Below are positions 56,371 through 64,000 of a stretch of DNA of 64,000 nucleotides, piece after piece (position 1 is the first letter of the stretch; each line of letters starts with the position of its first letter). Both the position numbers and the translations under genes were made by a program. Source of the stretch: Sulfitobacter geojensis (GTDB lineage Bacteria; Pseudomonadota; Alphaproteobacteria; Rhodobacterales; Rhodobacteraceae); NCBI RefSeq assembly GCF_000622325.1, contig NZ_JASE01000005.1:2728001-2792000 (forward strand), in the 5' to 3' direction. Below the pieces are notes generated by a model that saw only the letters and a program-made list of their open reading frames with translations, was not told the DNA's origin and ran no database searches.

Positions 56371-56394
56371 CCCTCTTTTTGGCCTTATATACTG
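56371..56394 (+). repeat. Intergenic repeat, copy 2
   Basis: CCCTCTTTTTGGCCTTATATACTG, two mismatches from copy 1 across the shared core, between a small secreted-protein gene and convergent xseA. Confidence 0.68.
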
Positions 56395-56437
56395 TCCGCA
56401 CTATCAACCGACACCGCCCGCTGCGGCACCCACATCC

Positions 56438-57994
56438 TTACAACAATGACCCCTGCTCGGGCGGGGTTTCAACCGGCTTTTTGCGCGGTGCCGTCTTCCC
56501 ACCCACACTCATCCGCCCGTCCGCAAATTCGATCTCCAACGCCGCGGCCTGTTTCGCCGAATTGGTATCGGTCACCACCGCGCCATCCCCGCGCACCACC
56601 GCATACCCCCGCGCCAGTGTCGCCTTGTAACTCATCGTTTCGCGCAACCGCTCAAGCCCCGCGAGCCGCTCGCGCCATCCGCGCGTTTGCCGTGTGCCGG
56701 CATCCGACAGGCGCACCGACAATTTGCCAAAGGCCTCGGCCTTAGCCGACCGCTCCCGCGCCAAAGCAGACGGCCTAAACCCCTGCGCGCGGCTTTCGTA
56801 GCGGTCGCGTTTCGCGGCCACACCACGGGCCAACGCAGGCGCAAGCCGCACCGACAAGGCGTCCAGCCGCCGCCGGTCATTGGCGATCCGCTGGCGCAAC
56901 GTTGCCGGCCGCAAAGACCCCGACGCATCAGCCAATCGCACGCGACGGCGCTGCACACCGGCAATCAACGCCGGCCCCAGCTGTTCGCCCGCACGATCCA
57001 GCCGCTGACGCGGCCCGTCCAGCAAGGTGTCCGCACGCGGCAAAGCCCGCGCCATATCGCGCAGGCGTTGTCCCCGCGCGCTCAGGCCATTGCTCACCAA
57101 CTGCCCCATCCGCGCCGATTGTCCCTCTAGCCAAGCCGCCAGTTCGTGACGCACGGGCACCGCCAGTTCAGCCGCCGCCGTCGGCGTTGGCGCGCGCATG
57201 TCCGAGACAAAGTCAATCAGGGTCGTATCCGTCTCATGCCCCACCGCAGAAATCAGCGGAATCGCACTTGCCGCCGCTGCTCGCGCGACGACTTCTTCGT
57301 TAAATCCCCATAGATCCTCAACCGACCCGCCGCCCCGCGCCACGATCAACAAATCCGGACGGGGCAGCGCCCCACCGGGCGTCATCGCGTTGAACCCGTC
57401 AATCGCGCGGGCCACTTCGGGCGCGCATTTTGCGCCTTGCACCGCTACCGGCCAGATCAGCACCTTGCGCGGAAACCGGTCGCGCAACCGGTGCAGGATG
57501 TCACGGATCACCGCCCCCGAGGGCGAGGTCACCACCCCGATGACCTCCGGCAGGTAGGGAAGAGGCCGCTTGCGCGCCGGATCAAACAAGCCTTCCGCCG
57601 CCAGCAGTTTCTTGCGTTTCTCAAGCAGCGCCATCAACGCGCCCATGCCCGCCGGTTTTATGTCTTCAATCACGATCTGATACTTTGACTGCCCGCCAAA
57701 GGTCGTTATCCGCCCCGTGGCAATCACCTCCATGCCCTCTTCGGGCTGGGTCTCAAGCCGCGACGACACGCCTTTCCAGATGACACCGGAGATTACCGAT
57801 TTGTCGTCTTTCAGATCCAGATAGATATGCCCCGAACGCGGTCGGCTGACGCGCCCGACCTCGCCCTTGATGCGCACATGGGAAAACTCGCCCTCGATCA
57901 CCCGCTTGATCGCGCCGGACAGTTCTGTGACCGAAAACTCGGGGCTGTTCTGCCCGGGCTCCACGCCCTCTGGTGTATCGTCAAACATGTCCAT
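56438..57994 (-). CDS. xseA: Exodeoxyribonuclease VII large subunit
   Basis: Single-strand exonuclease subunit, 518 residues. It has an N-terminal OB-fold (FSVTELSGAIKRVIEGEF, then VRIKGEVGRVSRPRSGHIYLDLKD) and the catalytic region with GVVTSPSGAVIRDIL, RGGGSVEDLWGFNEE and SAVGHETDTTLIDFV, followed by a long helical Arg/Leu-rich region and the C-terminal LARGYAVVRG. The start at 57994 (MDMFDDTPEG) is chosen because GGCGAGGCG precedes it and upstream codons are poorly conserved in type. xseB is not adjacent. It is divergent from purD. Confidence 0.95.
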   Translation of the reverse strand: MDMFDDTPEGVEPGQNSPEFSVTELSGAIKRVIEGEFSHVRIKGEVGRVSRPRSGHIYLDLKDDKSVISGVIWKGVSSRLETQPEEGMEVIATGRITTFGGQSKYQIVIEDIKPAGMGALMALLEKRKKLLAAEGLFDPARKRPLPYLPEVIGVVTSPSGAVIRDILHRLRDRFPRKVLIWPVAVQGAKCAPEVARAIDGFNAMTPGGALPRPDLLIVARGGGSVEDLWGFNEEVVARAAAASAIPLISAVGHETDTTLIDFVSDMRAPTPTAAAELAVPVRHELAAWLEGQSARMGQLVSNGLSARGQRLRDMARALPRADTLLDGPRQRLDRAGEQLGPALIAGVQRRRVRLADASGSLRPATLRQRIANDRRRLDALSVRLAPALARGVAAKRDRYESRAQGFRPSALARERSAKAEAFGKLSVRLSDAGTRQTRGWRERLAGLERLRETMSYKATLARGYAVVRGDGAVVTDTNSAKQAAALEIEFADGRMSVGGKTAPRKKPVETPPEQGSLL

Positions 57995-58166
57995 CAGATC
58001 GCCTCGCCTCTCCGCCGACCCTTCGATAGCTTGCCCGAGCGTCACCGCGCCTGGGACATTGTCGATATGGGTCGGTTCTATCAAACGGCGCAGGGCCTAG
58101 ATTGCCTTGCCCCTCGCCGCCCCACAGCTTAGAACGCCCGCAATCAAAGGCCAAGGGAGCACGCCC

Positions 58167-59432
58167 ATGAATATCCTCATCTTAGGCAGCGGCGGACGCG
58201 AACACAGCCTTGCTTGGGCGACTTTGCAGAACCCCAAATGTGACAAGCTGATTGTCGCACCGGGCAATGCAGGCATCGCGAAAATTGCCGATTGCGCCAA
58301 GATCGACATCATGGATGGCCCCGAAGTCATCAATTTTTGCGAAGAAAACAGCATCGATTTTGTCATCGTCGGACCCGAAGCGCCCCTTGCAGCGGGTGTG
58401 GCCGATGATCTGCGCGGTGCGGGGTTTCTGGTGTTCGGCCCCTCCAAGGCCGCGGCACAGTTGGAAGCCTCCAAAGCCTTTACCAAAGAGATCTGCGCGG
58501 CCAGCAATGCGCCCACCGCCGGTTATGCACATTTCACCGACCACGCCAGCGCCAGCGCCTATGTCACCCAAACGCCTGCCCCCTTGGTGATCAAAGCAGA
58601 CGGTCTGGCCGCGGGCAAGGGCGTGATCATCGCCATGACCGACGCCGAAGCCGCCGCAGCGGTGGACGAAATGTTCGACGGTGCCTTTGGCGATGCGGGT
58701 GCCGAGGTGGTGATCGAAGAATTCATGGAAGGCGAAGAGGCCTCGTTTTTTGTCCTGTGCGACGGCGAAAACGTCCTGCCTATCGGCACTGCACAGGATC
58801 ACAAACGTGTTGGCGACGGCGACACGGGTCCCAATACCGGCGGCATGGGGGCCTATTCCCCGGCACCTGTGCTGTCGGATGAAATTGCGCAAAAGGCGCT
58901 CGATGAAATCATCCGCCCCACCATGGCCGAAATGGCAAAACGCGGCATGCCCTATCAGGGTGTGCTTTATGCCGGTCTGATGATTAAAGACGGCCAGCCC
59001 CGTCTGGTGGAATACAACGCACGTTTTGGCGACCCTGAATGTCAGGTCCTGATGATGCGACTTGGCGCACAGGCGTTTGATCTGATCCATGCCGCCTCCG
59101 AAAGCCGTTTGTCGGACATGCGGGTGAACTGGGCCGCCGATCACGCCATCACGGTGGTGATGGCGGCCAAGGGATACCCCGCAGCCTATGAAAAAGGGTC
59201 TGTGATCAAAGGGCTGAACGAAATGTCCGAGGACAGCAGCAATATGGTGTTCCATGCGGGCACGACGGCCAAGGACGGTGCCATCACCGCCACCGGCGGG
59301 CGCGTATTGAACGTCACAGCCCGTGGTGCCAGCCTGCAAGAAGCCCGCAACCGCGCCTATGATATGGTCAGCCGGATCGACTGGCCCGAAGGGTTCAACC
59401 GCAGTGACATCGGCTGGCGGGCGTTGGATTAA
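58167..59432 (+). CDS. purD: Phosphoribosylamine-glycine ligase
   Basis: Second step of purine synthesis, joining glycine to phosphoribosylamine; 421 residues of ATP-grasp fold. The N-terminus is NILILGSGGREHSLAW; the middle shows VIKADGLAAGKGVIIA and EEFMEGEEASFFVLCDG; the metal site is LVEYNARFGDPECQ. The start at 58167 follows AAGGGAG. It is transcribed alone, divergently from xseA. Confidence 0.97.
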   Translation: MNILILGSGGREHSLAWATLQNPKCDKLIVAPGNAGIAKIADCAKIDIMDGPEVINFCEENSIDFVIVGPEAPLAAGVADDLRGAGFLVFGPSKAAAQLEASKAFTKEICAASNAPTAGYAHFTDHASASAYVTQTPAPLVIKADGLAAGKGVIIAMTDAEAAAAVDEMFDGAFGDAGAEVVIEEFMEGEEASFFVLCDGENVLPIGTAQDHKRVGDGDTGPNTGGMGAYSPAPVLSDEIAQKALDEIIRPTMAEMAKRGMPYQGVLYAGLMIKDGQPRLVEYNARFGDPECQVLMMRLGAQAFDLIHAASESRLSDMRVNWAADHAITVVMAAKGYPAAYEKGSVIKGLNEMSEDSSNMVFHAGTTAKDGAITATGGRVLNVTARGASLQEARNRAYDMVSRIDWPEGFNRSDIGWRALD

Positions 59433-59511
59433 ACAGCAAATACGGCACGGGCTGAACTGGCATTCCCTGCGCAACGTGCGGCGCAAGAATGGCCGTTAAA
59501 GGTAATCAGCT

Positions 59512-60650
<1,139 letters not shown>

Positions 60651-60653
60651 TTA

Positions 60654-61253
60654 ATGTCCGCGCAAAACCAGACCCAAAGGCAGCGGGCGATGAGACAGGC
60701 AAATTTGCGAAACACGAACGCGTGGCGTCTTGCGCTGACCGCTGTGGCCTGCATGGCACTTGCAGGCTGTGACAGTGTCGCCACCGCGCCTGCGGCCGAG
60801 CCCCCCGAACCTGGTGTGCTCGAGGCGACGCGCAACGGTCCCGCCAACGCGCCAGAGGGCAGCTGTTGGGGCAAGACTGTCAGCCCCGCAGTGGTGGAGC
60901 GTGTCACCGAACAGGTCCAGATCAAACCGGCGTCGGTGAACCCCGATGGCACCATCGGCAGCCTGCCGGTTTACCGGACCGAAGAACGACAGGTCATCGT
61001 CACCCCGCGCCGCGACAACTGGTTCGAAACCCCCTGCCCCGATGTGTTGAATGTCGAATTTGTCTCATCATTGCAGCGCGCCCTGTTGGCGCGCGGGGGC
61101 TATAGCGGGACCATCACCGGCAAACTCGACACCAAGACCCGCGCCGCCGTCGAACAGTTTCAACGCGCCGAAGGCCTTGACAGTGCCGTCTTGTCCCTAA
61201 GCACTGCGCGCACCTTGGGCCTGATCGCCGTCCCCCGCGAACCGGCCGAATAA
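60654..61253 (+). CDS. Peptidoglycan-binding lipoprotein
   Basis: A 199-residue putative outer-membrane lipoprotein. A basic N-terminus is followed by a hydrophobic stretch ending in the lipobox LAGC (Cys near residue 39). The C-terminal 65 residues form a PG_binding_1 domain (LQRALLARGGYSGTITGKLD, then TKTRAAVEQFQRAEGL). The middle region holds one further Cys pair (GSCWGKT, ETPCPD). The start at 60654 follows AACAGG; 60690 is an alternative with a more compact signal. Confidence 0.85.
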   Translation: MSAQNQTQRQRAMRQANLRNTNAWRLALTAVACMALAGCDSVATAPAAEPPEPGVLEATRNGPANAPEGSCWGKTVSPAVVERVTEQVQIKPASVNPDGTIGSLPVYRTEERQVIVTPRRDNWFETPCPDVLNVEFVSSLQRALLARGGYSGTITGKLDTKTRAAVEQFQRAEGLDSAVLSLSTARTLGLIAVPREPAE

Positions 61254-61257
61254 CGCA

Positions 61258-61283
61258 AAAGGGCACCCGCAAAGGTGCCCTTT
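61258..61283. terminator. Terminator between convergent genes
   Basis: AAAGGGCACC pairs with GGTGCCCTTT around CGCAAA, five bases after the lipoprotein stop. On the minus strand it is also followed by a short T run (TTTTGCG), so it can end the protease transcript too. Confidence 0.88.
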
Positions 61284-61305
61284 GTTCATTCCGGTTTCTT
61301 CGGGA

Positions 61306-62817
61306 TCAGTCGCCCAAGGTCAGCGCCACAAACCGTGGATCACCCGCACGCCGCACCAGCAACAACAAGGACTTGCGCCCCGCGTCTTTTGCCGCTGCAA
61401 CCCGCTTTTCCAGATCCGCGATATCCGCAACCTTCTGCTGGCCGGCTTCGGTAATAACGTCCCCCGTGCGCAGTCCCTTTTCGAAGGCCTCCGAGGTTTC
61501 ATCAATGCCTGTCACGGCCAGACCGGCCATGTCGCCCTCGATGCCCAACTCCTTGCGGATGGCATCGTTCAACGGTGACAGGGTCAACCCCAACAGATCC
61601 TTGGTCTCCGGCTCTGCCTCGGCTTCCGGGGTACCTGCACCGGGTGTTTCGCCGTTGGCATCCTCGCGCCGGCCCAACACAACCTTGATCGTCTGGCTCT
61701 TGCCCTCGCGCATCACGGTCACCCGCACGGCGGCCCCGACTGCGCTGTTACCGACCTGACGGACCAACCCCCGCGTATCAGCGACCTCGACACCATCAAA
61801 GGACAGGATCACATCACCGGTCATCAATCCCGCTTCTTTAGCGGGGCCGTCAGGCACGTCGGTGATCAGGGCGCCGGTCGCCTTGGCCAACCCCATCGCA
61901 TCCGCCACATCTTCGGTCACATCCTGAATGCGCACACCCAACCAGCCGCGCCGCGTCTCGCCGAATTCTTTCAACTGATCAACCACCCGTGTCACCACGT
62001 TGGACGCCATCGAAAAACCGATACCGATCGAGCCACCGTTCGGCGACAGGATCGCCGTGTTCACGCCAATCACGCCACCATCCATATTGAACAACGGCCC
62101 GCCCGAATTGCCCCGGTTGATCGCAGCATCGGTCTGGATGTAGTCGTCATAGGTGCCCGACAGCGCGCGGTTGCGCGCCGATACGATGCCCGCAGAGACC
62201 GAAAATCCCTGTCCCAACGGGTTGCCCATGGCAATCACCCAATCACCCACGCGCGCCGCATCGCTATCGCCGAAACTGACAAAGGGCAGCGGTTCACTTG
62301 CTTCGACCTTCAGCAGCGCGATGTCCGTGTTGGGATCCGTGCCGATCACCTTGGCCTTCAACTCACGCCCCGAGAAAAACTCGATGGTGATCTCGTCCGC
62401 GCCTTCAATCACATGATTGTTGGTCACAACATAACCGTCTTCGGAGATCACAAAACCTGACCCCAACGCAGACGACCGGCGCGGCTTTGGCCCCTCGCCG
62501 TCGCCGCCATTGTTACGATCCTGAAACTCGCGAAAGAAATCTTCAAACGGAGAACCTTCCGGCACGATGCCGCGCGGGCCGGTGCGCCCCTCAACCACAG
62601 TCGAGGTCGTGATGTTCACCACCGACGGGCTGATCTTTTCTGCCAAAGGTGCCAAGCTCTCCGGCTTGGCAAACGCGACCAAAGCCTGCGCCAGAACCAA
62701 TACAAAAGCCAGCACCGTCAGCATCATCGCCTTGAATGCGAACCCTTCTTGCATCCGCTTTGCCTGCACCTTGACCTGCGCATCGCTACGCTGCCGCGAA
62801 TTGGCCTGTGATTGCAT
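61306..62817 (-). CDS. Do/DegP-type periplasmic serine protease
   Basis: A 503-residue HtrA-family protease and chaperone. A membrane or signal segment lies at about residues 28-50 (MMLTVLAFVLVLAQALVAFA). The trypsin-like domain has the intact triad: His in VVTNNHVIEGADE, Asp in NTDIALLKV and Ser in NRGNSGGPLF. Two PDZ domains follow (from about residue 285 and 405), separated by an acidic linker. The start at 62817 follows AGGAGA. It lies downstream of hflC and DUF2065, with which it shares a membrane quality-control role in this family. Confidence 0.95.
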   Translation of the reverse strand: MQSQANSRQRSDAQVKVQAKRMQEGFAFKAMMLTVLAFVLVLAQALVAFAKPESLAPLAEKISPSVVNITTSTVVEGRTGPRGIVPEGSPFEDFFREFQDRNNGGDGEGPKPRRSSALGSGFVISEDGYVVTNNHVIEGADEITIEFFSGRELKAKVIGTDPNTDIALLKVEASEPLPFVSFGDSDAARVGDWVIAMGNPLGQGFSVSAGIVSARNRALSGTYDDYIQTDAAINRGNSGGPLFNMDGGVIGVNTAILSPNGGSIGIGFSMASNVVTRVVDQLKEFGETRRGWLGVRIQDVTEDVADAMGLAKATGALITDVPDGPAKEAGLMTGDVILSFDGVEVADTRGLVRQVGNSAVGAAVRVTVMREGKSQTIKVVLGRREDANGETPGAGTPEAEAEPETKDLLGLTLSPLNDAIRKELGIEGDMAGLAVTGIDETSEAFEKGLRTGDVITEAGQQKVADIADLEKRVAAAKDAGRKSLLLLVRRAGDPRFVALTLGD

Positions 62818-62977
62818 CCGTGTTCTCCTGCTGTAATCTATTGGAGCGCGCGCGCCCGGAAATCTATTGCAAACAGACTGCAACGCCCTTGCCCCTGCCG
62901 CAATATGAAAGATGTGGCTTATCACAGGGAATTCAACAGCCCTCGCAGCCCCAATCTCGCGCGACGCTGCAACACGC

Positions 62978-63035
62978 CCCTCTTTTTGGCCTTAAATGCT
63001 GCGGGGGGTCATCTTTGATGACGGGGCAGAGCCCC
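62978..63035 (+). repeat. Intergenic repeat, copy 3, with adjoining hairpins
   Basis: The shared core CCCTCTTTTTGGCCTTAAATGCTGC (62978-63002) is followed by GTCATC-TTT-GATGAC (63008-63022) and GGGGC-AGA-GCCCC (63023-63035). The extended form with the GGGGCAGAGCCCC stem is the layout I associate with dispersed elements of Rhodobacteraceae. The stems also lie just after the DUF2065 stop on the minus strand and may end that transcript. Confidence 0.72.
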
Positions 63036-63072
63036 TAAATAAATAGCATGCAGGCGTGCCTGCACCTTTGGA

Positions 63073-63267
63073 TCACACCCCGATTTGAAACGCGACCCAA
63101 ACAAAAATCAAGCCACCAACAATCACCAGAAATCCAATCTGGCGCACGGCCGCTTCGGGAATCTGGCGCAGCGCTTCCAACATGCGCTCCAAAAGCGAAG
63201 GGGCCAGTGCGTACACCAGCCCCTCGAAAATCATTACCAACCCGAGGGCCAGAAGGATTAAGCTCAA
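63073..63267 (-). CDS. DUF2065 family small membrane protein
   Basis: A 64-residue protein with two helices (about residues 2-20 and 41-61) flanking a short charged loop, ending FLVIVGGLIFVWVAFQIGV. DUF2065 genes commonly follow hflC in proteobacteria. The start overlaps the hflC stop by four bases. Function unknown; an accessory of the HflKC complex is a reasonable guess from position. Confidence 0.9.
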   Translation of the reverse strand: MSLILLALGLVMIFEGLVYALAPSLLERMLEALRQIPEAAVRQIGFLVIVGGLIFVWVAFQIGV

Positions 63268-64000
63268 TTGCGCTCTCCCTCAACCGACCGGCTGCCCTGA
63301 TCGGAACGCAGGTAGTTGAAGAACTCGCTGTCCGGCGACAACACCATGGTCGAGTTGTTGCCTTTCAGCGCCTCCTCATAGGCAGTCAGCGAGCGGTAGA
63401 ATTCAAAGAACTCCTGATCCTTGCCGTAAGCTTGGGCAAAGATCTTGTTGCGCTCCGCATCCGCTTCACCTTCGATGATGCGCGCGTCACGGCGGGCTTC
63501 CGACAGGATCTCTTCATAGGTACGATCCGCCAAAGCAGTGACCCGCTGCGCCGCTTCGCGACCGCGTGCCCGTTCGTCCGTGGCTTCACGGTCCCGTTCG
63601 GCGATCATCCGCTGCAATGTCGCGGCAAAGTTCTGTTCCGGCAGGTTGGTCTGACGCAGGCGCACATCCACAACCGCAAGGCCCAGCGCATCGGCACGCG
63701 CGTCTGCACGCTCGCGGATCTGCTCCATCAGCGACGAACGTTCTGGCGACAGAATGGTGTTCGACGTCACCCCTTGCGCACCAAGCACGGCACGGATTTG
63801 CGATTCCATGATACCGCTCAGGTCGTTGATCGCCTGACGTTCGCCGCCCGCACCAATCGCCTTGCGATATTGTTCGATGTCATCAATCCGGTAAAGGACG
63901 AAAGCGTCGATCTCAAGACGCCGGTCATCCGCTGGCGTGACTTCGATCAGCTCGGTTTCCAAGGACAAGATACGGTCCTCGAACCGCACCACCTCGTCCA
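63264..64000 (-). CDS. hflC: HflC, FtsH-associated SPFH-domain protein (5' end cut by window)
   Basis: The visible 245 residues are the larger C-terminal part of HflC, which with HflK forms a membrane cage around the FtsH protease. The stomatin/prohibitin-like core shows RFEDRILSLETE, DDRRLEIDAFVLYRI and the long helical ERDREATDERARGREAAQ to ARRDARIIEGEADAERNKI region. The start codon and membrane anchor lie beyond the window. hflK is expected just upstream. Confidence 0.95.
   Translation of the reverse strand, partial: DEVVRFEDRILSLETELIEVTPADDRRLEIDAFVLYRIDDIEQYRKAIGAGGERQAINDLSGIMESQIRAVLGAQGVTSNTILSPERSSLMEQIRERADARADALGLAVVDVRLRQTNLPEQNFAATLQRMIAERDREATDERARGREAAQRVTALADRTYEEILSEARRDARIIEGEADAERNKIFAQAYGKDQEFFEFYRSLTAYEEALKGNNSTMVLSPDSEFFNYLRSDQGSRSVEGERN

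Noticed and set aside
58182-59486. 434-residue frame opposite purD
   Set aside because: Antisense shadow; purD is unambiguous with a good start and family motifs.

Overview
The window reads as the chromosome of an alphaproteobacterium of the Rhodobacteraceae, most likely the marine Roseobacter group (Sulfitobacter-like). The reasons are high GC, genes packed with ATGA and TAATG overlaps, glyQ and glyS separated by DUF6446 and DUF1206 genes, hflC followed by DUF2065 and a Do-type protease, a DUF1127 gene followed by CCUCCC-loop small RNAs, a SAM-II riboswitch before metZ, and three copies of an intergenic motif (CTCTTTTTGGCCTTAAAT) that I associate with this family. The genus is an inference. 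No phage, insertion sequence, CRISPR array, tRNA or rRNA was seen; this is mostly conserved core chromosome.

Layout. 1-5.5 kb holds the start of the division and cell wall (dcw) cluster on the minus strand (mraZ, rsmH, ftsL, ftsI, murE), preceded by a long structured leader with MraZ-box-like repeats, a candidate attenuator and repeated AATATCTTGT motifs. 5.5-8.4 kb holds a membrane protein, the Fe-S carrier ATPase Mrp, and an RNA-rich locus: a free-standing small RNA with two anti-Shine-Dalgarno loops, a DUF1127 gene, then four hairpins each presenting the hexaloop CCTCCC. 8.4-17.7 kb holds uvrD, pyruvate carboxylase, an inverted response-regulator gene, a 97% identical broken copy of the 3' end of the carboxylase gene, and marC, VOC and DUF2244 genes. 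17.9-28.8 kb holds yqeY, carA, a glycosyltransferase with a probable c-di-GMP-binding N-terminus, a GntR regulator, a HAD phosphatase, a UbiH-type hydroxylase, an aminotransferase, two Lrp regulators divergent from ilvC, and an EamA transporter.

28.8-40.2 kb is a long minus-strand run: glyQ, DUF6446, DUF1206, glyS, ppdK, a cell-wall hydrolase, then folB-folP-glmM. 40.3-54.7 kb holds a secreted protein with an inactive trypsin-like domain, a TPP enzyme coupled to trkH, a second DUF1127 gene, folE2, metZ with its riboswitch, yciB, an EamA transporter, ftsY, a lytic transglycosylase and a fused NuoE/NuoF-type formate dehydrogenase subunit. 54.9-64 kb holds an AlkB-like hydroxylase, xseA, purD, an FG-GAP protein coupled to a ferredoxin, a peptidoglycan-binding lipoprotein, and the hflC-DUF2065-protease group.

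Functional themes are envelope growth and division (dcw genes, glmM, SleB, lytic transglycosylase, peptidoglycan-binding proteins), membrane protein targeting and quality control (ftsY, hflC, DegP-like protease), folate synthesis (folB, folP, folE2), anaplerosis (pyc, ppdK), amino acid and nucleotide synthesis (ilvC, metZ, carA, purD), and RNA-level control (CcsR-like RNAs, SAM-II, dcw leader).
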